Below, one piece after another: positions 1 to 6,990 of a stretch of DNA of 19,014 bases. A program made the translations under genes and the position numbers. Every line of letters begins with the position of its first letter. The first letter of the stretch is position 1. The stretch is from Alistipes sp. (GTDB taxonomy: Bacteria > Bacteroidota > Bacteroidia > Bacteroidales > Rikenellaceae). The notes beneath the pieces are model-generated. The model saw only the letters and a list, made by a program, of their open reading frames with translations. It made no database searches and was not told where the DNA came from. The stretch lies in assembly GCA_017391665.1 (NCBI GenBank), contig JAFOXS010000120.1, positions 1 to 19,014 of the forward strand. The letters run 5' to 3'.

Positions 1-325
1 CATGGAGCGACTGGGCGTTACGCGTATGTACTTGAGTTGTATGAATAAGATTCAGGCTATGCACGAGTTCTTCGCCGACTATGACATCGACCCCGCAACG
101 ACAATCTATATGGGTGACGACATTCCCGACCTGGAGTGTATGGAGCTGGTAGGCATCCCCGTATGCCCTGCCGATGCCTGCTCCGAGGTTATCGAGGCGT
201 CGCGCTACGTGTCGGAGTTTGGTGGTGGCAAGGGTGCTGTGCGCGACATCGTCGAGCAGGTGCTGCGCTCGCAGGACGAGTGGGCAAAGGATCGTGAAGG
301 AGTATTAGGAGCAGCGTCGCGATAG
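1..325 (+). CDS. kdsC: KDO-8-phosphate phosphatase, HAD family (3' part)
   Basis: This is the C-terminal part of a HAD-superfamily phosphatase matching KdsC, which removes phosphate from 3-deoxy-D-manno-octulosonate 8-phosphate in the cytoplasm during lipid A/KDO synthesis. The frame is already open at the first base, so the gene starts upstream of the window and the first visible Met is not necessarily a start. Visible marks are the HAD loop IV GDDIPDLEC (fragment residues about 38-46), a Lys at residue 16 in the expected loop III position, then CPADA and the C-terminal GGGKGAVRD segment typical of KdsC tetramers. The C-terminus after the GAVRD helix is about 25 residues longer than the core fold needs and is Ala/Arg rich. 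The next gene starts 2 nt after the stop, so the two are probably co-transcribed. Family assignment is secure; the exact substrate is inferred from the family. Confidence 0.85.
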   Translation, partial: MERLGVTRMYLSCMNKIQAMHEFFADYDIDPATTIYMGDDIPDLECMELVGIPVCPADACSEVIEASRYVSEFGGGKGAVRDIVEQVLRSQDEWAKDREGVLGAASR

Positions 326-327
326 AT

Positions 328-834
328 ATGAGTGGAGAGAATTTTTTTCGCCGAGAGCGGGTATTCGATTTCCTCGACTCGCACGGCATAGAATATACGG
401 TTTATGAGCATCCCGAGGCGCCGACCATCGAGATTGCCCGTCAGTATTGGCGTCAGGATGGCTCGAAGCACTGCAAGAACCTCTTCTTCCGCAACCATAA
501 GGGTAACCGCCACTATCTGGTTGTCTTCGACAGTGAGCAGACGATGGCCATCCACGACCTGGAGCAGCGCCTGCATCAGGGCAAGCTATCTTTCGCTTCG
601 GAGCAGCGTATGGAGAAGTGGCTGGGCTTAAGACCTGGCTCGGTGTCGCCCTTCGGATTGGTCAACGATGAGGAGAACCATGTGCATCTCTTCCTCGATG
701 CTAATTTGCGTGAGCAAGAGTCGCTGAGCTTTCACCCCAACGACAATACCGCCACGGTGGTCATCTCGCAGGAGATGTTCCAGCGTTATCTGGAGGCGGT
801 TGGCAACTCATACGAGTATATCGAACTATACTAA
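328..834 (+). CDS. YbaK/ProX-type aminoacyl-tRNA deacylase
   Basis: A 168-aa single-domain protein of the YbaK/prolyl-tRNA editing family. These cytoplasmic enzymes hydrolyse mischarged aminoacyl-tRNA in trans, for example Ala-tRNA(Pro). Family marks are an N-terminal helix (RVFDFLDSHGIEYTVYEHPE), the HCKNLFFR strand with a conserved Lys at residue 50, the FDSEQTMAIHDL segment, and the substrate-pocket loop LRPGSVSPFG at residues 101-110 followed by VHLFLD. Length and order fit the freestanding ProX/PrdX (ProXp-ala-like) group, not the INS domain of ProRS. The start is the ATG 2 nt after the kdsC stop, and a GGAG stretch lies further upstream. The stop codon runs directly into a terminator hairpin, so this ends the rightward transcript. 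The specific edited tRNA is inferred and could also be another YbaK-type specificity. Confidence 0.85.
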   Translation: MSGENFFRRERVFDFLDSHGIEYTVYEHPEAPTIEIARQYWRQDGSKHCKNLFFRNHKGNRHYLVVFDSEQTMAIHDLEQRLHQGKLSFASEQRMEKWLGLRPGSVSPFGLVNDEENHVHLFLDANLREQESLSFHPNDNTATVVISQEMFQRYLEAVGNSYEYIELY

Positions 835-858
835 AAAAGGTGTCGCATGACACCTTTT
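835..858. terminator. Bidirectional rho-independent terminator
   Basis: A perfect 10-bp inverted repeat, AAAAGGTGTC (835-844) and GACACCTTTT (849-858), has a 4-nt GCAT loop. The A/T ends of the arms give a U-tract in either direction, so it can end both the rightward kdsC-ybaK transcript and the leftward methyltransferase transcript. It touches both stop codons (834 and 859), which fits a shared terminator between convergent genes. Confidence 0.9.
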
Positions 859-2007
859 CTATTTCAGAAATATCGTATATGCCTGCCCCTTGATGCGTGT
901 AAGGGCTATTCTGCGCTCGGCTCCGCTACGCATGCCCGTGCGCTGGCGCACCTGATCTACCGACATAGGGAACTCGCGCACCAGAATATCGACTCCAACG
1001 CCTCGCAACTCGCGTTTAAGTGCCTTGGGGTCGAATTTTTCTATCCTTTCGACAGGCTCCACACGACCCAGCACCCCCGTCACCTCCTGACGTGCAAATC
1101 CAAACGAGTTATTGCTCCATACATCGGCCTTGCCACGCAGCGAGTGCTGCACAAGACGAGCCTTCTGCAGTGCCACATCGGGGACGATGAGGTAGCGATA
1201 CTCCTCGGCCACGAACTCACCCTCGCAGGGACTATCCACAACCTCCTCGCGGGCATACTCCACACGCTCACGACCCACAGCCTCGGCCACGATGCGAGCT
1301 CCACAGCCGTCAATATATATATTCACCTCCTTGCACTCGCCCGCCAGCGAGAGTACCTCCACCGTGCAGTCGCCAAAGAGACGAAAGGCCTCCTCGATGT
1401 CGAACAGCGGCGAGTTCTTTATCGCTACACGCTCCGTGATACGACCAAGCGCAGGGTACAATGCCACCATATCGGGCGAGCAATCCTCCAGCCTTACTAC
1501 ACGCTTGCCATCGGCGGTGCGGCGGTCGGGGTCGGCATATACCCAGTCAAAATGCTCCTCGCACGAAGAGACATACTCCTCGGCTGAGGCCGTTACTACC
1601 TCCACATTCTCCACACCCATACGTCGCAGATTCTCCCTCACCACGTCGGCCAGCACCTCGTCGCGCTCCACAGCCACCACACGCTCAAAGCGGTCGGCCA
1701 TAGCCACGGCATCCATTCCAAGGCCACACGTAAGGTCAAGCAGCCTGCCACCCCGCATACGCTTTGCGGCGGCACACTCCTCGCTTGACGACTGCTCGAA
1801 GGCACGTTGCGGGATGATTGCGCGAGCCTCATACAGGCGTGGCAGCTTTGTGCGGGCACGCTGCAGATATTTTAGCTGCGAGGCCACCTCGCGGGCGTGC
1901 ACAATGCCTCGGTCGAGCGCCACCTGCAACGGGTCGCGGTCGATATTTTCCTCGATGGCTTGTCGCACCTCGGGCTGTAGAAGAATAGAGAGTTCCTCGC
2001 GCGTCAT
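859..2007 (-). CDS. Class I SAM-dependent methyltransferase with THUMP-like C-terminal domain
   Basis: Predicted 382-aa SAM-dependent methyltransferase, probably acting on RNA. From the chosen start, an N-terminal helical region (about 1-85) precedes SAM-binding motif I, LDLTCGLGMD, at residues 90-99. The acidic end of the second strand (VAVERDE) follows, then the catalytic-loop motif YADPDRR at about 157-163. The C-terminal third, with KFDPKALKRELRG and ending VREFPM..RQRTGM, resembles the THUMP-like domain found in this Bacteroidetes family. The frame stays open 13 codons further upstream, but that start would overlap the preceding gene; the internal ATG gives a TAATG stop/start overlap typical of translational coupling, so I chose it. 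It is last in the comEC-DUF486-methyltransferase run and ends at the shared hairpin. The actual substrate is unknown. Confidence 0.8.
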   Translation of the reverse strand: MTREELSILLQPEVRQAIEENIDRDPLQVALDRGIVHAREVASQLKYLQRARTKLPRLYEARAIIPQRAFEQSSSEECAAAKRMRGGRLLDLTCGLGMDAVAMADRFERVVAVERDEVLADVVRENLRRMGVENVEVVTASAEEYVSSCEEHFDWVYADPDRRTADGKRVVRLEDCSPDMVALYPALGRITERVAIKNSPLFDIEEAFRLFGDCTVEVLSLAGECKEVNIYIDGCGARIVAEAVGRERVEYAREEVVDSPCEGEFVAEEYRYLIVPDVALQKARLVQHSLRGKADVWSNNSFGFARQEVTGVLGRVEPVERIEKFDPKALKRELRGVGVDILVREFPMSVDQVRQRTGMRSGAERRIALTRIKGQAYTIFLK

Positions 2008-2375
2008 TACTTCATAAAGACAAAATATACGGCCATAATCAGGCATACGAAGGCCGCCAGGTGGTTCCAGTGCAGTGCCTCGCCACGGAAGAATACGGTG
2101 GTGAATACGGTGAAGATAATCAGCGTAATAACCTCCTGCATCACCTTGAGCTGCATCAGCGTGAAGGGACCTCCGTTATCGACAAAACCGATGCGGTTGG
2201 CCGGAATCTGACACGAGTACTCGGCAAGGGCAATGCCCCACGAAAAGAGGATGACCAGATACAGAGGCCACGACTCGATAAGTTTCATCTGCTGCAGCTT
2301 CAGATGGCCGTACCATGCGAAGGTCATGAAGACGTTCGATACGACGAGCAGCAGAATGGTGTACAATGCTTTCAT
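2007..2375 (-). CDS. DUF486 / DMT-like small integral membrane protein
   Basis: A 122-aa protein with four predicted membrane segments (about residues 4-22, 34-52, 70-93 and 101-120). The WYGHLK motif after the first segment and CQIPANRIGF followed by QLKVMQEVITL are characteristic of the DUF486 family, which is related to drug/metabolite transporters of the small multidrug resistance fold. No function is established for the family. The stop overlaps the ATG of the methyltransferase (TAATG), implying co-translation. A TATATTTG box sits 31 nt upstream of the start, so the pair can be transcribed independently of comEC. Start choice is simple because the first Met precedes the first membrane segment. 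Confidence 0.85.
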   Translation of the reverse strand: MKALYTILLLVVSNVFMTFAWYGHLKLQQMKLIESWPLYLVILFSWGIALAEYSCQIPANRIGFVDNGGPFTLMQLKVMQEVITLIIFTVFTTVFFRGEALHWNHLAAFVCLIMAVYFVFMK

Positions 2376-2405
2376 TTCGACTTAATTATAACTTCTTTCG
2401 GGCGG

Positions 2406-2413
2406 CAAATATA
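2406..2413 (-). promoter_or_regulatory. Bacteroidetes-type -7 box for the DUF486 gene
   Basis: On the minus strand the sequence is TATATTTG, an exact match to TAnnTTTG, 31 nt upstream of the DUF486 start and inside the gap after the comEC stop. No convincing -33 TTTG lies at the expected distance, so this is a probable but one-sided match. Confidence 0.5.
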
Positions 2414-2430
2414 GCCTTTTTTTCGTAAAG

Positions 2431-3954
2431 TTATTCCTCTTTGCGGTGCAACTGCCCTGAAAACCTGCTTAAAGAGGGCATCTCCCATGCCCAGAGCGTG
2501 AGCGTAAAGATGAAGAGCAGGGCATATATCGCATAGCACCACCCGCGGCTGATGCTTGCCTCAGCCCATAACATCCCACTCTCGGCAGCCCACGTAGCAA
2601 GCCCGTTCATAGCCTCTGTTGCCTGCTCGATGATCCACGCCACGATGCCCTGTAGTGGCGCAATGGGGAAGAGAACCCATAGCAGTGTCGTGCCGACAAT
2701 TACTGCACACAGAGGCACCATCAGCGGACTGAGCAAAATACCCCACAGGCTCATCGTGCAGAATGTGTAGCTCACAAGGGGCATGGTCGCAGCCGTGGCA
2801 GCTATGCTCACGCCTATGGCGGTCATTGTGCGTTGGGAGAGTCGGCGCACGGCGTCGCGCCATATACTATGCGAGGGTAGCAGTTGTCGTGTCGCCTGCA
2901 TGTAGGGCACAACCCACAGGAGGATTGCGGCAACGGATAGAAACGATAGCTGGAAGCCCACGTCGTGCAGCGTGCGAGCATCTATGGTAAGCATCACGAA
3001 GGCTATGAATGCCAGTGAGTTGAGGCTCCGTGCCGAGGAGTATAGCGATACGGCCACCTGCACGATTGAGAACATCGTGGCGGCACGTACCACCGATGGC
3101 GAGAAGTCGGCCAGCGCGGCATAGATCCATATGGCTATGACGATCATTAGGCTTCTTATTATCTGCCCGCCACGCAGCAGCGTAGTGACGGAGAGGAGCA
3201 GATTCAGTATTGCAAATATAAATCCCACGTGCAGTCCCGATACCGCCAGCAGATGCGCCCCGCCGCTTAACGAGTAGGCCGTCTGCAGCTCCTCGGTGAC
3301 GGCATCTCTCTGGCCTATGCTTACAGCACTTGCCACCATTGCAGTCTGGGGCGAAAGTCCTAACCTTGAGATGCGGCGCTCTGCCGCTGCTTGCAGGCGT
3401 CCGATAAGGCTTATGGGTGCAGTGCGTCGATGCAGTATATTGTCGGCGGAGATGAAGATCTGGGCAGAAAAACCCTGCGCTGCCATGTAACGTCCCTGCG
3501 CCGAACCCCGCTCGAAGGGGCGAGCCGTGGCCACCACCAGTATGCGGTCACCCTGCTCGATTGGTACGTCTGACGAGATGCGCACATCGGCCCGAGAACG
3601 ATAACGCTTGCCCTCATGCATAAAAGCCACCACACGCCCCTGGGCTGTTGTGCGGCTATCATTAATCCTTATGATGCGCCTTATCTCGATCTCCATCTCT
3701 CCATGCTCGGGCAGCGAGGGCGCCGAGCGCAACGTAGCACTCACCACGCCAGCCGCGACGATGGCCAGTAGCAGCAGATAATCACCGCCATAGCGCATTG
3801 TCAGTATAATCATCAGCACAAATATAGCTATCGCTGCCGCTGCCGATACGCCCATCCACTCGCCCAGCAGTATGCCCACAATAAGGGCCGGCAGGGCGCT
3901 GAGCATGGGTGCCGTGCGCAGGAGGCGGAGTATGTTTTCAAAGATTAGCTTCAT
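2431..3954 (-). CDS. comEC: ComEC/Rec2-family DNA-uptake membrane protein, short form
   Basis: Inner-membrane channel of the ComEC/Rec2 family, which moves single-stranded DNA into the cell during natural transformation. From the chosen ATG (507 aa) there are N-terminal membrane helices (about 15-75). A soluble DUF4131-like segment follows (about 85-175, including the DRILV strand and FERGSAQGRYMAAQGFSAQI). The Competence domain contains the signature HLLAVSGLHVGF at residues 234-245, then many helices including VGFQLSFLSVAAIL. The metallo-beta-lactamase domain that follows in Bacillus ComEC is absent; the protein ends soon after its last helix with a short basic tail. The frame extends 13 codons upstream, but that would start inside a terminator hairpin, so the internal ATG is preferred. 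It lies directly downstream of the phage cassette on the same strand. Confidence 0.88.
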   Translation of the reverse strand: MKLIFENILRLLRTAPMLSALPALIVGILLGEWMGVSAAAAIAIFVLMIILTMRYGGDYLLLLAIVAAGVVSATLRSAPSLPEHGEMEIEIRRIIRINDSRTTAQGRVVAFMHEGKRYRSRADVRISSDVPIEQGDRILVVATARPFERGSAQGRYMAAQGFSAQIFISADNILHRRTAPISLIGRLQAAAERRISRLGLSPQTAMVASAVSIGQRDAVTEELQTAYSLSGGAHLLAVSGLHVGFIFAILNLLLSVTTLLRGGQIIRSLMIVIAIWIYAALADFSPSVVRAATMFSIVQVAVSLYSSARSLNSLAFIAFVMLTIDARTLHDVGFQLSFLSVAAILLWVVPYMQATRQLLPSHSIWRDAVRRLSQRTMTAIGVSIAATAATMPLVSYTFCTMSLWGILLSPLMVPLCAVIVGTTLLWVLFPIAPLQGIVAWIIEQATEAMNGLATWAAESGMLWAEASISRGWCYAIYALLFIFTLTLWAWEMPSLSRFSGQLHRKEE

Positions 3955-3960
3955 CACTTG

Positions 3961-3968
3961 CAAAAATA
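3961..3968 (-). promoter_or_regulatory. Possible -7 box for comEC, very close to the ATG
   Basis: Minus-strand TATTTTTG matches TAnnTTTG and lies only 6 nt upstream of the comEC ATG at 3954. It overlaps the T-tract of the phage-cassette terminator. Used as a promoter it would give a nearly leaderless mRNA. T-runs match this consensus easily by chance, so confidence is low. Confidence 0.35.
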
Positions 3969-3975
3969 CAAAAAA

Positions 3976-4001
3976 GTGCGACAGATTCTCCACTGTCGCA
4001 C
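3976..4001 (-). terminator. Rho-independent terminator of the phage cassette
   Basis: A perfect 9-bp stem, GTGCGACAG (3976-3984) with CTGTCGCAC (3993-4001), has an 8-nt loop and is followed on the minus strand by TTTTTTG. It sits 17 nt past the stop of the last phage gene and before comEC, closing the roughly 9-kb leftward transcript. Confidence 0.88.
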
Positions 4002-4013
4002 CTAAACAATAAG

Positions 4014-4027
4014 GGGATTAAAATCCC
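4014..4027. repeat. Short palindrome over the P5-like stop codon
   Basis: GGGATT (4014-4019) and AATCCC (4022-4027) form a 6-bp palindrome with a 2-nt centre, covering the stop codon of the last cassette gene just before the terminator. It may help stabilise the 3' end; it may also be chance. Confidence 0.4.
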
Positions 4028-4419
4028 GTCAGGTCAAATCCATGCTCCACCTCCGAGCGCCGTGCTGCGCATCCATTCTCGATGCGCGACATAGCCGCCA
4101 CAATGGGCACCATCACTCGTCGAGAGCGGGTATCTATCCGCTCGTCGGGGCGTATGCCCGTCATATCGCACACCGTATCGATGTAGAGTGCCGTATGGTT
4201 CTCCGAGGGTGGGGCGTAGCGTGCGATCATCTCGCTGAGGGTTCGCAGCCCGTAGCGCACACGATAGGTGTCGAGCAGGATGAATATCGCCCTGTATCCC
4301 CACTCCATCGCCTCGAACTGCTTGAATGACTCATCCGTCGATGGGTGGCACTCGCCCTTGTAGCGCACTCGCGAGCGGCGTATGTTGCCCGGATTGCAGT
4401 TTGCTATGCCGCGGCTCAT
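4018..4419 (-). CDS. P5-like phage structural/muramidase-type protein
   Basis: A 133-aa protein of the group annotated in Bacteroidales prophages as 'structural protein P5', after the PRD1 virion protein. It is usually found beside holins and thought to act at the cell wall or in the virion. The start MSRGIANCNPGNIRRS carries the hallmark NPGNIR (residues 9-14). FEAMEWGYRAIFILLDTY (36-52) and RYAPPSENHTALYIDTV (67-83) follow, both conserved in the family. The frame is open a further 78 codons upstream, but that is Arg/His/Cys-rich antisense-like sequence inside the holin gene; the ATG at 4419 forms an ATGA overlap with the holin stop. This is the last gene of the cassette. Cell-wall hydrolysis is inferred from the family and its position; I cannot identify a catalytic residue with confidence. 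Confidence 0.75.
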   Translation of the reverse strand: MSRGIANCNPGNIRRSRVRYKGECHPSTDESFKQFEAMEWGYRAIFILLDTYRVRYGLRTLSEMIARYAPPSENHTALYIDTVCDMTGIRPDERIDTRSRRVMVPIVAAMSRIENGCAARRSEVEHGFDLTGF

Positions 4420-4838
4420 CTCTCCACCTCCTTTCTCACGCGGTGACGCACATAACGCCTCAGGTAACGAAACAGCGGTGCATCGCTGATGCGGCAGGCA
4501 TTTTCCAGAAACGACCACATCTCCACACCGCACACAAAGCCTGCGAAGAGTTTTGTGATGTTGAGCTGCAGGAAATCGAGCATCACCGCATCTATGGCGT
4601 AGGCCATGTAGAGTGCGATGATCGACAGTGCCAGCTTCTGCACCGTGTGCCATGCTTCGCGGCTCTCAAAGTACCATCGGCGACCCTCGCGCTGTGCATC
4701 TGCGCGCGAAGCCACCACGCCCGTCAGAAAGTCGAACGTGATAAACCCCACCACACAACCTGCCAGCGGAGCTATCGGTGCCGCCAGCGCCAGCAGCGCC
4801 GCCACTATGCCGCTAAAGTATCTGTACAAGGCCTCCAT
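4416..4838 (-). CDS. Phage holin family protein
   Basis: A 140-aa membrane protein resembling the phage_holin_4 (toxin secretion/phage lysis holin) type, which makes inner-membrane lesions to release an endolysin. Hydrophobic segments lie at about residues 8-28, 27-45, 66-88 and 92-112. FDFLTGVVASR (about 35-45) and a later EMWSFLENACR (about 105-115) resemble the conserved D-x-x-TG and E-x-x-S-x-x-EN blocks of that family, and a charged tail (RRYVRHRVRKEVER) follows. It overlaps the preceding connector gene by 26 nt and shares ATGA with the downstream P5-like gene, so all three look translationally coupled. Holin-before-lysin order supports a lysis module. Family assignment is good; lytic activity is inferred. 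Confidence 0.75.
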   Translation of the reverse strand: MEALYRYFSGIVAALLALAAPIAPLAGCVVGFITFDFLTGVVASRADAQREGRRWYFESREAWHTVQKLALSIIALYMAYAIDAVMLDFLQLNITKLFAGFVCGVEMWSFLENACRISDAPLFRYLRRYVRHRVRKEVER

Positions 4839-5289
4839 TGCATCGACATCGGTTTAGAATGTTCTCCTCACTGCTATACTCCCTGTACTCTGCGGCATGC
4901 TGCTCCAGATGCTCCGACAATCGCTCCCGCATAGCGTTTGCACGCAGTCGCAGGGCTCGTTGTAGCTCTGCGCGAGCCTTCCCATCGGCAGCCTTGTGGT
5001 GACTGCCTGCGGGAGAGGAGAGTCCCAGTTGTGAGGTCTGCACATTGAGCCTGGGCTGAACCAAAAGTCGTGTGCACATGGCCACTGCGGGGATGATGTA
5101 CTCGGTCTTTAGCTCTGCGTAGCGCCCCTTCTCCACCTCGTCGAGCAGTGCCTGCCCCACGATGGGGCGAATCCATAGCTCCGTAGCTGCTGAGATGTCA
5201 GCCGTGCCGATAGCCTCCGATGAGAGCCACTCGCCGTCACCAAATGCTATGGCAACGACCTCTGCGGGTGTTATAATATTCTGTGCCAT
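4813..5289 (-). CDS. Head-tail connector-like phage protein (DUF6712-like)
   Basis: A 158-aa, mostly helical soluble protein just downstream of the portal gene. The pattern ITPAEVVAIAF near the N-terminus, then AATELWIRPIVGQALLDEVEKGRYAEL and a conserved EYIIPAVAMCTRLL helix, resembles small connector or adaptor proteins of Bacteroidetes prophages (DUF6712-like). These are thought to sit under the portal, like gp6/gp15-type adaptors. The long charged helix in the C-terminal half (KARAELQRALRLRANAMRERL) fits this. Its last 8 codons overlap the holin start region. It begins 2 nt downstream of the portal stop. The connector role is inferred from position and helical character; the recognised similarity is from memory and not tested. 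Confidence 0.5.
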   Translation of the reverse strand: MAQNIITPAEVVAIAFGDGEWLSSEAIGTADISAATELWIRPIVGQALLDEVEKGRYAELKTEYIIPAVAMCTRLLVQPRLNVQTSQLGLSSPAGSHHKAADGKARAELQRALRLRANAMRERLSEHLEQHAAEYREYSSEENILNRCRCNGGLVQIL

Positions 5290-5291
5290 AG

Positions 5292-6515
5292 TTAGTTGAT
5301 TTTGGTTACGTTATACTTCGTGATCTCCGACAGGAAAGCCTGCTGGCGCTCATCCTCGGCATCGTACTCCAGACCGTCAGCCTTGCGAGCCTCCCACACC
5401 TTCATGTAGATGGGCTTCGAGCGTGTAGGCGGACGGTTCACAATCTCGAGCGATGAGCAGTCGATACCTGCCACCTCCTGCATCAGTCGTCGGATGGGGG
5501 CGAGCAACTCCTCCTGCTCGGCCAGAATCACGGTGTTGAGTGCCACCTCATACTCGTGCAGGATGCGCTCGGCGCTGAATCCCGCCGAGTAGTCCAGACC
5601 ACTGAGCGAGCGGAACCACGAGTGGGCAATCACTATATCGCTCGTGGCCTGGTCGTGCAGCGTGCTCCAGTCGCCCTCGTTGTTCGACTCGAGGGGTATG
5701 AATCGCGATGAGTTGCCCTCCTCGCCACCACCCACGACAAACATCACCTGTCCTGGTGTGCCGGCAAAGCGCTTCTCGGCTGTCTGCACCAGTCGCTCGG
5801 CCTCGGCTTCGCTCGCCATCTCCGCATCAAGCATCATGATGCCCGAGAGCTGGAACGAGTTGTCCAGTCGCGATATGTTCCAGCAGTCGGTCTTGTAGGC
5901 TATGGCCGATACGCCCATGCCGGCTATGTACTTCGGCACGCCGTAGTGCGAGAACATGGGCTCATACTCCTTGTAGTGGATAATGGAGCGCAGCGAGCCG
6001 TCGCTCTGCTTCTCAAATCGGGGGTAGAGTGGCAATGTCTGTGCCTCCTCCGCCCGAAAGGCGCTCCAGTCGTGGTGCAGCAGCACATGCTCGGAGTCGC
6101 GTGCCAGACGACAGCGCGAAGCATCCTGATGGTGCAGCGAGAGGAACGAGTGAGCCTGGTCGGTCACCACCTCCAGAAAGGCATTGCCCATCAGCGCCTT
6201 GTCGAAGGCCAGGCGGTAGAGCACACGCCTAAGCGAGTCGCCCTCGCCATTGGCACTCTCGACCATCGAGCGCAGAAGCGGCTCTTGCTCGTCGAACGAG
6301 AAACCCTTGCCGGCGATGTAGTCGGCCTTGTCGTTAATGATTCGTCGGTGTGTGGTCGAGCGGCGCGACATGAGCGAGAGAGCATAAGGGAGCATATTGT
6401 CGTCGCCCCAGCGCCAGAACTTCTCGCTCTGCACCCTCTGCGATGAGAGCGCAAAGAGAGACTCTGCCTTGCGGTTTGTTACCGCCACCATACTCTTTGT
6501 TTTTCTCTTTTCCAT
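5292..6515 (-). CDS. Phage portal protein
   Basis: A 407-aa portal protein, the dodecameric ring at one capsid vertex through which DNA enters and leaves the head. The N-terminal signature FWRWGDDNMLPYALSLM (residues about 33-49) is typical of Bacteroidetes prophage portals. TTHRRIINDKADYIAGKGF (about 54-72), the helix-rich wing (LAFDKALMGNAFLEVV) and a clip/stem segment (RILHEYEVALNTVILAEQEELLAPIRRLMQEV) follow. Length is at the low end of the usual 400-550 aa. It follows the 149-aa gene by 13 nt and precedes the connector by 2 nt. No terminase gene is adjacent, which is unusual because the large terminase normally sits just upstream of the portal. The start is the first Met, just before a basic stretch (EKRKTK). 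Confidence 0.85.
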   Translation of the reverse strand: MEKRKTKSMVAVTNRKAESLFALSSQRVQSEKFWRWGDDNMLPYALSLMSRRSTTHRRIINDKADYIAGKGFSFDEQEPLLRSMVESANGEGDSLRRVLYRLAFDKALMGNAFLEVVTDQAHSFLSLHHQDASRCRLARDSEHVLLHHDWSAFRAEEAQTLPLYPRFEKQSDGSLRSIIHYKEYEPMFSHYGVPKYIAGMGVSAIAYKTDCWNISRLDNSFQLSGIMMLDAEMASEAEAERLVQTAEKRFAGTPGQVMFVVGGGEEGNSSRFIPLESNNEGDWSTLHDQATSDIVIAHSWFRSLSGLDYSAGFSAERILHEYEVALNTVILAEQEELLAPIRRLMQEVAGIDCSSLEIVNRPPTRSKPIYMKVWEARKADGLEYDAEDERQQAFLSEITKYNVTKIN

Positions 6516-6528
6516 ATTTCATTCAATT

Positions 6529-6978
6529 TTACTGATCCAATGCCGATGAGGTGTCGCGCGACGAGAGCGTCAGCACCACCTTCGGCTGCTCCTGTGGTCG
6601 GCTTCCCGAGTGGAATGAAAGCGAATGTAGGCGCAGTGCCCGCTCAAATCCGAAGTGCGGACTCCAGCCCACTATAAGTTCCTCGCCCGAGCTTAGACGT
6701 ATGCGTGCCGCGACGCCCTCGGCGGCAGCACGTTGCAGGAACTCTGCGTTGCGCCATGCTGCCGTGAGGTTGCGATCGGAGCAGAGGGTGAGCGTATGCT
6801 CTACGCTCACGGGAAGACCCGAGGCCTTGGTTTGCTCGTCGTAGTGCGAGCCATCATCCATCAGGCTCACCTCCACACCCTCTCCTGGCGTCATATCCTC
6901 CACTCCTCGAAGGCCGTGTACCGCGAATAGCTCTGCGTGGGCAACGCCGCCCACGGGTTTAAATCTCTTCTCGGTCAT
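6529..6978 (-). CDS. Unknown phage-cassette protein, possibly tail tube-like
   Basis: A 149-aa protein I do not recognise with certainty. It lacks signal peptide and membrane segments and is predicted largely beta: FKPVGGVAHAELFAVHGL, VEVSLMDD, VSVEHTLTLCSDRN, then IRLSSGEELIVGWSPHFGFERALRLHSLSFHSGS and a last strand PKVVLTLSSRD. Size and beta-rich pattern with an early GG resemble phage tail tube or head-tail joining proteins. Its place between capsid and portal genes, 12 nt after the capsid stop, fits a head-proximal structural role. No catalytic motif is visible. Alternatives are a capsid decoration protein or a neck protein. Confidence 0.45.
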   Translation of the reverse strand: MTEKRFKPVGGVAHAELFAVHGLRGVEDMTPGEGVEVSLMDDGSHYDEQTKASGLPVSVEHTLTLCSDRNLTAAWRNAEFLQRAAAEGVAARIRLSSGEELIVGWSPHFGFERALRLHSLSFHSGSRPQEQPKVVLTLSSRDTSSALDQ

Positions 6979-6990
6979 GGCTCACTGTCT

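Noticed and set aside
847..1587. Plus-strand frame (246 aa) opposite the methyltransferase
   Set aside because: It starts within the terminator hairpin and is antisense to clear methyltransferase motifs, with no family pattern.
4420..4653. 78-codon upstream extension of the P5-like gene
   Set aside because: It lies inside the holin gene in another frame and reads Arg/His/Cys-rich; the internal ATG begins the conserved family N-terminus.
4326..4934. Plus-strand frame (202 aa) across the holin and P5-like genes
   Set aside because: His/Cys-rich antisense shadow of two overlapping genes.
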